Below are positions 1-7,174 of a stretch of 8,100 bases of DNA, in pieces (the first letter of the stretch is position 1; each line of letters opens with the position of its first letter). Below the pieces are notes generated by a model. That model was not told the origin of the DNA. It did no database searches and saw only the letters and a program-made list of their open reading frames with translations. A program made the translations under genes and the position numbers. Source of the DNA: an uncultured Prevotella sp. (GTDB lineage Bacteria; Bacteroidota; Bacteroidia; Bacteroidales; Bacteroidaceae); contig CAJOHP010000108.1 in the NCBI GenBank assembly GCA_905234355.1, positions 1-8,100 on the forward strand, in the 5' to 3' direction.

Positions 1-1
1 G

Positions 2-3000
2 CTCTTCGGCTATGTGCTCAACATGTTCCCGCTGAGCTCCGGACGCGACGTCCTCACCGAGGGACAGCCCTTACTGCTCGACATCCTGCGCGACCCACCA
101 GGTGCCTACAGCTCGGCATCGCTGGCCAAGGGTAGCACCATCAACTACTCGTACATGATGAATCTCTCGCTGGCAGCCGGACCCGTGCTGAGCATGACCG
201 TGGGACAGAAGCAGGAGACCTTCCTGGGGACCGTCACGGGTACAACGACAACGGGCGCATACACTGGCACCGATGCTGGTTGGATAGGCATCTCCGACAA
301 CGGCGAAGCTACGGTGCAGGACTTCGTGTTCAACATGCAGGGCCAGAAGGCCTACTCCTACACGATGGTACTCTCCAACGCAGTAAGCACCAGCGGCGAC
401 CCGTCGATGGTGGGTGCCGACGCCGACCTCTACATCGGCACCGTGCACAACATCACGGTGCAGCCCATGTCGACCATCCGCGCACTGCCCGACAGCACAT
501 ACAAGCAGATGTGCAGCAAGCTGAGCATAGGACAGCTGACACAGGACGGCCTGCTCACCAAGTATGCCAAGTATGGCGACATGGTGGAGATAGCACAGGG
601 CGTGCGCATAGGCAAGGACGGACAGAGAGACACCTTCCACCTCGTGCGCGACCTCTCGCTGGCCTACGGACCGAAGCTCAAGTCGAACTTCTTCTACTCG
701 CAGAAGCAGATCATCACGCAGATTATGCCTGCCAAGGCCAAGGAGATACTCGGCCTGATATACGTAGGCACCAAGGACGACGCACAACGTGTGGCCAACC
801 AGACGCAGAAGCCCGTCTACCTCTCGCTGCGCGAGCCCACCGACAAGATGTTTGCCATGCCCAACGCCAAGGCCATTGGTGGCCATGCCTACAACACCAC
901 CATCGAACAGGCGGAGGAAGGCATCAACTACCTCGTGGTGCTGCCCAAGGGCAAGACCGAAGCCGACTTCGGCGACGAGATAGAAGAGAAATACCAGATA
1001 CTCTATGCCTGGGCAAAGATGATAGCCCAGAACGAGCGCGAGAAGCTCACTGCCAACGACCTGGTGGCCAACTACGACGTCGCAGGTGCTGCAGGCGTGA
1101 ACTACAGCGAGACCTACGATGCCAGCTTCTCAGAGACCACCATGCAGTACTTCCCCTTCGGCGTACAGCCCGACTATTTCGAGACCAACGCTGTGAGCGG
1201 ATCGTGGATGTCCGCCGTCAATATTGGTTCTACTGCACTCTCCGTCGTGGCTGCAGTCTTAGAGTCGTATATAGTGAAAAACCCGACGGCCAATATCAAA
1301 GGCGATGGTTATACACAAGACCGCGATGGCAGAAAGACGACAGATATCGAGTTCAAGGGATTCCTCTTCAGGTGGGCGCTCGTGCCGGTGGTGTCGATGC
1401 AGACTGTAGGCACCAACTCAGGCGCCAAGGCATACAACCGCACGGAGACCTTCACCCTGGCCACCGGACCTGAGAGCCATCTCAACGTCGACGTCTACCG
1501 TGTGAAGCCATGCAAGACCGACACCACCCGCACTCGTGTGGATGTGGCCGACGTCTTCACCAACTACAACTTCTACAACATGGAGTACACGGTCCGCGAC
1601 AAGCTGAGCGGCAAGCTGAGCGGAAGCCAGATGGAGATACCCGGTCCGCGCAGCTTCGTCTATCGCACCCGTGGCGGTTCTACCGCCAACCCGTGGGAGG
1701 ACGAGCGCCGCACGCAGTTCTACCAGCCCGGCACACTGCTCGACGAGCGCACGCTGAGGATCAACAATCCGAAGATCTATCTCGACAAGCAGAGCGTGAG
1801 CGGCGTGTCGATAGACGACCCGGCATGCTTCACCATCGTGCTCTCCGACGAGAGCGAGAAGCCCGAAGCCATCGACGAGCTGAGCGTCGTACAGCTGTTT
1901 GCTGTTGACCAGGCCAACCCCTTCGGTGCCAAGCTCACGGTCAACGGACAGCCCCTGACCACCGCCGGCATGACCGTCAGCCTCATACCCGGCCTGCCTA
2001 CAGCACTGCAGCTCGAGGTGCGCGCCGGACAGGGATTCGACTACGACGGACTCACCATCGGCGTGATGTCGCCCACCGACCCCAACAACACCACGCAGCT
2101 CGTCTCCTTCGACGTGCACTTCCTGCGTGAGGCTGGAGGAGTCAACATCGCTGTTCCGAGCGACAAGTGGGTGCTCAACACCATGGCAGAGGTCGACAAC
2201 GACCGAGGATGGTACATACCCGTGACCATCAACGGCTTCGACCGCCATCAGCACAACTTCGACCACATCGAGCTCCAGTACAAGGAGTCGCAGCGGGGCG
2301 ACGACTCGTGGGTCAACCTCTGCTCCTACTATGCCAGCGACTCGCTCATGGCTCTGGCCAACGGTGTGCGCGAACTCATTCCCGAAAACGGAAACATCAT
2401 CACTCAGTTCTATGGAGAAGGGTGGGTCATCGAGCGCACATACGACCTGCGCGCCGTGGTGTTCTGCCGCAACGGCAACGACTTCCTCACCACCTCGTCG
2501 AAGGTCATCAGCGGTATCAAGGACACACGCCGGCCGCAGCTCTTCGGCACACCGGAGCCCAAGAGCGGAATGCTTGCCGTAGGCAACGACATCGTGTTCA
2601 ACTTCTCTGAGGACATAGAGTACAACCACCTCTCGGCCATCACCAACTTCGAGGTGAAGGGCGAGGTGAACAACGACAACCTCTCTGAGATGGTGAGCGT
2701 GCAGTTCGGCGGACAGGCCAGCCTGGAGAGCGAGGCCAAGCGCAACTTCACCGGCAAGAACCTCACCATCGACATGATGGTGCGGCCGGCCGAGACAGGA
2801 CGCGACATGCCGCTCTTCTCTCACGGCACCAACGGCCAGAAACTGCAGCTCTGGCTCACCAAGGACTTCCATCTGCGCGCCGTGGTGGGCGATCAGACCT
2901 TCACGTCGGACTCCGCCATCCACAAGAACGCCTTCCGGCAGGTGGCACTCTCGCTCAACCAGACCGACAGCCTGCTCACCTTCTACTACGGTGGCATGGA

Positions 3001-5980
3001 CATAGGCCACGGCAAGCTCACGGCAGCCTACAGCGGCACAGGACCGCTCATCTTCGGACGCACCAACGAGGCTGACCGCACGCTGAGCCAGTACTACGAG
3101 GGACGCATGATGGAGGCACGCCTGTGGTACAGCGCCATGGACGGCGCACTACTCGGCACGACCTACGGACAGCGCCGACTCACGGGCTACGAGAAGGATC
3201 TCGTGGACTACTATCCGATGAACGAGGGCTCCGGCCTCTACGCCACCGACAAGACGCAGGGTGCCAACGCCCGCCTGATAGGTGCCGAGTGGGCCATACC
3301 GCAGGGCCTGTCGCTCCACCTGGAGAAGGCCGACAAGGGCGTGCTCCTCGACAAGAACGCACTCAACCGCTCGGCCGACCACGACTACACACTCATGTTC
3401 TGGTTTATGACCGACGCCGACGGACGCGGCACGCTGCTCTCCAACGGCCGCGGACTGAAGGAGGACATCGGCGCACAGAACCAGTTCCACATCGGTTTTG
3501 AGGGCGAGAAGCTCATGTACCGCTCCAACGGCTTCGCAGCCGAGGTGCCCGGCAACTGGAGCGACGGCGGATGGCACAACTTCGCCATGACCGTCAACCG
3601 TGCCCGCAACCTTGTCAACATCTACGTGGACAAGGAGCTGCGCACCACCTTCGAGGCCGACTCGCTCGGAGGCATCAGCGGCGGCTATCCGCTCATCGGA
3701 GCCACACGCTACGACCTGCGCAAGGACAGCGGAGAGGTGGTGACCGTCGACGCACCTGACGCACTGAAGGGCAACGTGGACGAACTGCTCTTCTTTGCAC
3801 AGGCTCTGCCACAGCAGCTCATCAATACCTACACCTCGAAGAGCCCCAACGGCGACGAGGCCGGACTGATGACCTACCTCTCCTTCGACCGGCAGGAACG
3901 GCAGAAGGACAACAGCATCGAGCTGGTGCCCTACGCCTACAGCAAGAAACTCTATCTCGACGACAAGGGCAAGCCACGCTATCAGCTCGACCCGCTGACC
4001 AAGGAGCCTACCAACACGCTGGTGCGCGACTACCTGTTCGTCGACTCGATGGATGTGGTCATGCAGCACTTCGACGCCAAGCATGCTGCACCGGTGGTGC
4101 CATACGAGGAGGTGACCAACCTGAAGTTCTCGTTTATCGGACGAGGCAACCAGGTGCTCGTCGACCTCGACGAGCCGGCTGCACGACTCAACCGACGCAC
4201 CATCTATGTGACGCTGCGCGACATAGAGGACAAGAACGGCAATACCATGGCATCACCACAGACAGCATGCTACTATGTGATCAACAGCAGCCTGCAGTGG
4301 GTGGTCAACCGACTGGACTACACCATCAAGTACGGCACAGGAGAGGATCCCGAACAGCAGCTGTCCATACCGTTCTACAACAACAGCGCCCTGGGACACT
4401 CCTACGTCATCGAGAACTGCCCGCGCTGGCTCAAGCTCAGCAAGCGTGGCGACGTAATCACCCCACTGGGCATAGACTATGTCGACGCTACAGTGAGCAA
4501 GGACCTGAACATCGGCACCTACAACGAGATTATCTACCTGACCGACGAAGATGGCATCTCCGAGCCGTTCTACCTCAACCTTACGGTGGAGGGCGACCAG
4601 CCTGACTGGGCCAGCAGCGTCAGCGGTGACCTGCTGCAGCACTCGATGAACATCAGCGGACAGGTATTCCTCTATGGCGAGCTCGACACCGACGAGCGCG
4701 ACATCGTGGGCGCCTTCGACGAACAGAACGTGTGCCACGGCTTTGCCAACATCACACACTCGACCGACGGCGGCGAAAACGGACTCTACCTCACCGTCTA
4801 CGACAACCAGGAGAGCGGACGCCTGCTGAACTTCCGTATGTGGCAGTACAGCACCGGACGCGAGATCGTGCTGACCACGAAGGACACCATCAGGTTCCAG
4901 AAGTCGGCCGTCCTAGGCACCGACACACCCGTGCGCTTCGAGGCCGGCAACAGCTTCGTGCAGTACTTCAACCTGAAGAAGGGATGGAACTGGGTGTCGT
5001 TCAACCAGAGCAGCCAGCAGCTCGACGAGATGAACACGCTGCTCACCAGCCTGCCCTGGCAGGAAGGCGACATGATCACCGAGCTGGGCGGCAACCTCGC
5101 ACTCACCTATAAGGGCGGCGAGTGGCTGGCCACCGACAGCACGCAGGACGTGGGCGTCTCGCCCCAGACGGCCTACGCCATCAGGGTGCAGAACGACTGT
5201 GCCATCCCCGTGAGCGGCACGGTGGTCAGGGACGCCGACGAGCGCACCATCACCCTGCACCACGGATGGAACGGCGTGGGCTACACACCCGTGGCCAACC
5301 TGACCGTGGAGACCGCCCTGAGCGACTACTTCGACCAGGCTGAGGCTGGCGACGTGGTCAAGAGCCACACCGAGTTTGCATACTTCAGCAAGGTGGGCAA
5401 CACAGGACGCTGGCGCGGCAGCCTGCAGTACATGAAGCCCGGCGAGGGATACATGATACTGCGCAACGGACAGGGCGACGCTCAGTTCACCTATCCGTTC
5501 TACGAGCCCGGCACACACTTCATGGACACCAGCGCCCGCACGGCCAGAAGGGCCATAGAGACGCGCAACACGATGAGCCTCTCGGCTGTCGTCGAGGGTG
5601 TCAGCATCGAGCAGGGCGACCGACTCGTGGCCTATGCCGACGGCGAGGAGGTGGGCAGCGAGACCGTGAGCGCCGACACCGACGCCACGACTGCAGCCGA
5701 CGCAAGACCCCTGTTCTACCTCAGCATTGCCGGCGACACGCAGAAGCCCATCTGGTTTGCCATCGAGCGTGATGGCGAGATAGTCGCTGCAACCAGCGAG
5801 ATCATGACGTTCAGGACCAATGCCGTCATCGGAAGCCCCGACGAGCCCACTGCCATCAGCTTCGTCAAGGCCGACTACGAGAGCGGCAAGTGGTACTCCG
5901 TCAGTGGCGTGCAACTGCCGAAGAAGCCTACCCGCAAGGGCCTCTACATCTTCAACGGTAGAAAGGTTGTGGTGAAGTGA
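2..5980 (+). CDS. Giant secreted LamG-domain mosaic protein with type IX-like C-terminal tail (5' partial)
   Basis: The reading frame is open from the first base (frame 2) to TGA at 5978-5980, so the gene starts upstream; the GTG at 14 is only an internal codon. Residues here count from the codon at 2-4. Seen in order: an RDPPG motif at 30-34; a long unassigned region to about 840; an Ig-like domain at 843-903; two LamG/concanavalin A-like jellyroll domains at about 905-1075 and 1100-1277; an Ig-like domain at about 1352-1428 with DKNGN; a beta-sandwich segment at 1431-1535; a 'DIVGAF' module at 1537-1650; two 'GWN' modules at 1652-1740 and 1747-1840; a second 'VGAF'-type module at 1858-1955; and a tail at 1963-1992 ending NGRKVVVK. 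Such tails and domains are typical of Bacteroidetes proteins exported by type IX secretion and held on or released from the cell surface. LamG folds often bind glycans or proteins, but no catalytic motif was recognised. Its ligand is unknown. It is probably co-transcribed with the lipoprotein gene at 6060. Confidence is high for the gene, moderate for secretion and low for any specific role. Confidence 0.9.
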   Translation, partial: LFGYVLNMFPLSSGRDVLTEGQPLLLDILRDPPGAYSSASLAKGSTINYSYMMNLSLAAGPVLSMTVGQKQETFLGTVTGTTTTGAYTGTDAGWIGISDNGEATVQDFVFNMQGQKAYSYTMVLSNAVSTSGDPSMVGADADLYIGTVHNITVQPMSTIRALPDSTYKQMCSKLSIGQLTQDGLLTKYAKYGDMVEIAQGVRIGKDGQRDTFHLVRDLSLAYGPKLKSNFFYSQKQIITQIMPAKAKEILGLIYVGTKDDAQRVANQTQKPVYLSLREPTDKMFAMPNAKAIGGHAYNTTIEQAEEGINYLVVLPKGKTEADFGDEIEEKYQILYAWAKMIAQNEREKLTANDLVANYDVAGAAGVNYSETYDASFSETTMQYFPFGVQPDYFETNAVSGSWMSAVNIGSTALSVVAAVLESYIVKNPTANIKGDGYTQDRDGRKTTDIEFKGFLFRWALVPVVSMQTVGTNSGAKAYNRTETFTLATGPESHLNVDVYRVKPCKTDTTRTRVDVADVFTNYNFYNMEYTVRDKLSGKLSGSQMEIPGPRSFVYRTRGGSTANPWEDERRTQFYQPGTLLDERTLRINNPKIYLDKQSVSGVSIDDPACFTIVLSDESEKPEAIDELSVVQLFAVDQANPFGAKLTVNGQPLTTAGMTVSLIPGLPTALQLEVRAGQGFDYDGLTIGVMSPTDPNNTTQLVSFDVHFLREAGGVNIAVPSDKWVLNTMAEVDNDRGWYIPVTINGFDRHQHNFDHIELQYKESQRGDDSWVNLCSYYASDSLMALANGVRELIPENGNIITQFYGEGWVIERTYDLRAVVFCRNGNDFLTTSSKVISGIKDTRRPQLFGTPEPKSGMLAVGNDIVFNFSEDIEYNHLSAITNFEVKGEVNNDNLSEMVSVQFGGQASLESEAKRNFTGKNLTIDMMVRPAETGRDMPLFSHGTNGQKLQLWLTKDFHLRAVVGDQTFTSDSAIHKNAFRQVALSLNQTDSLLTFYYGGMDIGHGKLTAAYSGTGPLIFGRTNEADRTLSQYYEGRMMEARLWYSAMDGALLGTTYGQRRLTGYEKDLVDYYPMNEGSGLYATDKTQGANARLIGAEWAIPQGLSLHLEKADKGVLLDKNALNRSADHDYTLMFWFMTDADGRGTLLSNGRGLKEDIGAQNQFHIGFEGEKLMYRSNGFAAEVPGNWSDGGWHNFAMTVNRARNLVNIYVDKELRTTFEADSLGGISGGYPLIGATRYDLRKDSGEVVTVDAPDALKGNVDELLFFAQALPQQLINTYTSKSPNGDEAGLMTYLSFDRQERQKDNSIELVPYAYSKKLYLDDKGKPRYQLDPLTKEPTNTLVRDYLFVDSMDVVMQHFDAKHAAPVVPYEEVTNLKFSFIGRGNQVLVDLDEPAARLNRRTIYVTLRDIEDKNGNTMASPQTACYYVINSSLQWVVNRLDYTIKYGTGEDPEQQLSIPFYNNSALGHSYVIENCPRWLKLSKRGDVITPLGIDYVDATVSKDLNIGTYNEIIYLTDEDGISEPFYLNLTVEGDQPDWASSVSGDLLQHSMNISGQVFLYGELDTDERDIVGAFDEQNVCHGFANITHSTDGGENGLYLTVYDNQESGRLLNFRMWQYSTGREIVLTTKDTIRFQKSAVLGTDTPVRFEAGNSFVQYFNLKKGWNWVSFNQSSQQLDEMNTLLTSLPWQEGDMITELGGNLALTYKGGEWLATDSTQDVGVSPQTAYAIRVQNDCAIPVSGTVVRDADERTITLHHGWNGVGYTPVANLTVETALSDYFDQAEAGDVVKSHTEFAYFSKVGNTGRWRGSLQYMKPGEGYMILRNGQGDAQFTYPFYEPGTHFMDTSARTARRAIETRNTMSLSAVVEGVSIEQGDRLVAYADGEEVGSETVSADTDATTAADARPLFYLSIAGDTQKPIWFAIERDGEIVAATSEIMTFRTNAVIGSPDEPTAISFVKADYESGKWYSVSGVQLPKKPTRKGLYIFNGRKVVVK
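2711..3830 (+). other. Tandem LamG / concanavalin A-like domain pair within the giant protein
   Basis: Two successive jellyroll-type segments are recognisable by pattern. The first carries 'LTIDMMVRP', 'FRQVALSLNQ' and 'GRMMEARLWYSAM'. The second carries 'YTLMFWFMTDADGRGTLLS', 'GGWHNFAMTVN', 'VNIYVDKEL' and 'GNVDELLFFAQAL'. Between them, 'LVDYYPMNEGSG' is the linker usually found after a LamG unit, where the remaining chain is described as 'life' or 'display' sequence in the same family; after the second unit 'GLMTYLSFDRQ' plays the same part. The family fold is known to bind carbohydrate or protein ligands. The ligand here cannot be read from sequence, and the domain edges are approximate. 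Confidence 0.75.
5888..5977 (+). other. C-terminal type IX secretion-like sorting tail
   Basis: The last 30 residues follow the pattern K-W-Y-S-V-S-G-V-x-L-(x)n-K-G-L-Y-I-F-N-G-R-K-V-V-V-K. This resembles the last half of type A C-terminal sorting domains of the Bacteroidetes type IX system, where a Gly-x-Tyr/Leu-Tyr-Ile strand precedes a final Lys-Val-Val-x-Lys strand. The canonical domain is about 70-80 residues. Here the preceding residues belong to a separate module (1858-1955), so the signal is either a short variant or that module is part of it. That it directs export is inferred. Confidence 0.6.
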
Positions 5981-6059
5981 CCTCTGGATGACGTCATGTC
6001 AGAATAACGAAAGGTGGAAATGAATAGAACCCACCGTAATAACGTAACATCGAAAGATT
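5981..6059 (+). other. Intergenic spacer between giant gene and lipoprotein gene
   Basis: The 79 bases hold no TTTG / TAnnTTTG promoter and no hairpin with a T tail, which fits read-through from the giant gene. Two minor things can be seen: a perfect 10-base palindrome ATGACGTCAT at 5988-5997, and GGTGG (6013-6017) facing CCACC (6031-6035) across a 13-base loop. Neither has a recognised function. Confidence 0.5.
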
Positions 6060-6827
6060 ATGAATAAGACAAAATTAATGTTCGTACTGCTGGCAAGCCT
6101 CATCCTGGGGGCTTGCAGCAGCGACGACGACAACGACAGCAAGGCATCGGCCTACACCGAGACCGTGCAGAGCGAGACCCCGACGTGGCAGGTGGACTGG
6201 AGCAACAACCAGGACCGGCCCAACTGGACGGAGCCCGACGCGAGCAACTTCGAGAACTGGACCTTCGCCATGGTGCAGATAGAGGAGGCACTGCAGCCCT
6301 ACGTGTCGGGCGACGACATGATGGCCGTCTTTGCCGACGACGTGCTGTGCGGACTGGCCCGGCCGGCCATCAGCGTGAACGGTAGCCAGAAGGTGAACAC
6401 CAGTTTCCTGATGAAAATATACAACCTTCAGAATGGCCCCGCGCAGTTTACCGCTACGCTGCAGTACTACTGCAAGAAACTCAACCATATCTTCACCCTG
6501 AGTGAGGTGGTGACCGTAGACACAGACCTGAGCCTGGGCATCGACGAGGACTACGTGCCGCCGTTCACGGAGGGCTCGGCCAAGTATCCGGTGGTGAAGA
6601 CGGTGAGCGTGGAGAGCATCCTGAGCAGGGCTGGTATCACGCCGTCGCAGGGCGGCATGGTGGGTGTCTTCGCGGGCGACGAGTGCCGCGGCACGGCACA
6701 GCTCTCGGCCACGGGAGCCACATCGCTCGTGGTCTACGGTCGCACTGCCGGCGAGACGCTCTCGCTCCGCTACTACGACCCAGAGAAGGGACGCCTCTTC
6801 ACCATCGCCGATGCGGTGAAACTGTAG
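6060..6827 (+). CDS. Probable surface-exposed lipoprotein with two repeated beta-modules
   Basis: The product has 255 residues. The N-terminus is a lipoprotein signal peptide: Lys3 and Lys5, a hydrophobic core at 6-16 and a lipobox Leu-Gly-Ala-Cys with the lipidated Cys at 19. The mature end continues Ser-Ser-Asp-Asp-Asp, like the acidic export signal that sends Bacteroidetes lipoproteins to the outside of the outer membrane. After a Trp/Asn-rich linker (40-70) come two similar modules: residues about 68-169 ('MMAVFADDVLCGLA', then 'HIFTLSEVV') and about 178-255 ('MVGVFAGDECRGTA', then 'RLFTIADAV'). Both resemble the 'DIVGAFDEQNVCHGFA' module of the giant protein just upstream. The ATG at 6060 is chosen because it gives the complete signal peptide; no strong Shine-Dalgarno sequence is seen, which is normal in this phylum. 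The 79-base gap lacks a recognisable promoter, so co-transcription with the upstream gene is likely, and a hairpin follows the stop. No enzyme motif was found. A structural or binding partner role beside the giant protein is inference. Confidence 0.9.
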   Translation: MNKTKLMFVLLASLILGACSSDDDNDSKASAYTETVQSETPTWQVDWSNNQDRPNWTEPDASNFENWTFAMVQIEEALQPYVSGDDMMAVFADDVLCGLARPAISVNGSQKVNTSFLMKIYNLQNGPAQFTATLQYYCKKLNHIFTLSEVVTVDTDLSLGIDEDYVPPFTEGSAKYPVVKTVSVESILSRAGITPSQGGMVGVFAGDECRGTAQLSATGATSLVVYGRTAGETLSLRYYDPEKGRLFTIADAVKL

Positions 6828-6863
6828 GCACCCATTGGCGGCACCACCCGCCACCACACGACC

Positions 6864-6910
6864 ACTGGCCGTCGCCGGAGCACATTGCCGGCGGCGGCCA
6901 GTCTCTTTGT
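6864..6910 (+). terminator. Strong hairpin, probable terminator of the lipoprotein unit
   Basis: The arms at 6864-6878 (ACTGGCCGTCGCCGG) and 6888-6902 (CCGGCGGCGGCCAGT) pair over 15 bases with a single G-U wobble, around a nine-base loop. The hairpin starts 37 bases after the lipoprotein stop and is followed by CTCTTTG, a weak T-rich tail rather than a clean T run. Position and stability favour a terminator. The poor T tract makes the efficiency uncertain, and an mRNA-stabilising 3' hairpin is the alternative. Confidence 0.7.
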
Positions 6911-6915
6911 CGACG

Positions 6916-6924
6916 CCCCCCCCC
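6916..6924. repeat. Homopolymer run of nine C
   Basis: Nine consecutive C bases lie just beyond the hairpin and outside any accepted gene. Runs of this length are prone to slippage and to sequencing error. The run is about 100 bases upstream of the aldolase promoter elements, so no effect on that promoter is evident. Confidence 0.9.
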
Positions 6925-7022
6925 TGATTGCAAACTGCGTGTTGCATTTCGGCACGGCAAGGCACGGCGGCAGCCCCGGAAAAGTTTAATTTCCATAAAA
7001 ACGCAGCAATAGTGTGCGATTT

Positions 7023-7056
7023 TTTGCACGTAATTGAAAAGATTTGAGTAATTTTG
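7023..7056 (+). promoter_or_regulatory. Bacteroidetes housekeeping-type promoter for the aldolase gene
   Basis: A TTTG at 7023-7026 is followed, 22 bases later, by TAATTTTG at 7049-7056. This matches the Bacteroidetes primary sigma factor consensus (TTTG near -33 and TAnnTTTG near -7), including the 26-base offset between the element starts. The region upstream (about 6978-7022) is AT-rich in contrast to its surroundings. Transcription would start near 7061-7065, giving a leader of roughly 110 bases. The exact start is inferred. Confidence 0.75.
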
Positions 7057-7068
7057 CAGCCGACTACG

Positions 7069-7121
7069 GGAGCGCGGGCGTCCTCGCCCGCAACAATGAC
7101 GGGTGTGACACCCCGCGCTCC
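7069..7121. repeat. GC-rich nested palindromic element in the aldolase leader (REP-like)
   Basis: Three pairings are visible. A perfect 7-bp hairpin, GCGGGCG (7074-7080) with CGCCCGC (7085-7091), has a TCCT loop. A 5-bp hairpin, GGGTG (7101-7105) with CACCC (7109-7113), has a TGA loop. A perfect 10-bp long-range match, GGAGCGCGGG (7069-7078) with CCCGCGCTCC (7112-7121), encloses both and overlaps the bases of each. RNA could therefore fold as a three-way junction closed by five base pairs, or as one long stem. The block is much more GC-rich than the flanking leader. Its form recalls intergenic REP-type palindromes, but with only one copy in view, a mobile origin is inference. A cis-regulatory leader is the other option. 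Confidence 0.65.
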
Positions 7122-7174
7122 TGTGCGAAGCAACGAAACATAATAAACTCAATATATCGTTATAAAGCAAAATT

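Noticed and set aside
14..16. GTG at 14 as the true start of the giant gene
   Set aside because: The frame stays open to the window edge, no signal peptide follows, and the N-terminus would begin in mid-domain.
280..1473. Second + strand open frame inside the giant gene
   Set aside because: It is an out-of-frame shadow with very high Arg, His and Gln content and no fold.
1418..3010. Long antisense open frame (about 530 codons) opposite the giant gene
   Set aside because: It lies wholly inside a well-supported gene. Strong G/C bias at third codon positions removes stops from an antisense frame. The translation is rich in Val, Ala, His, Glu and Gly runs and shows no domain.
4913..5914. Antisense open frame (about 333 codons) opposite the giant gene's 3' part
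   Set aside because: Same codon-bias artefact: low-complexity composition, no recognisable motif, and it overlaps clear modules on the + strand.
5988..5997. Perfect 10-base palindrome ATGACGTCAT as an operator
   Set aside because: Several perfect 10-base palindromes are expected by chance in a window this long, and no promoter is near it.
6013..6035. GGTGG/CCACC hairpin as a terminator of the giant gene
   Set aside because: The stem has only five pairs, the loop is 13 bases, and no T run follows.
6075..7133. Antisense open frame (about 352 codons) across the lipoprotein gene, terminator and aldolase promoter
   Set aside because: It runs through a complete lipoprotein gene, a strong hairpin and a good promoter on the other strand, and its translation is rich in Arg, Ala, Val and His with no motif.
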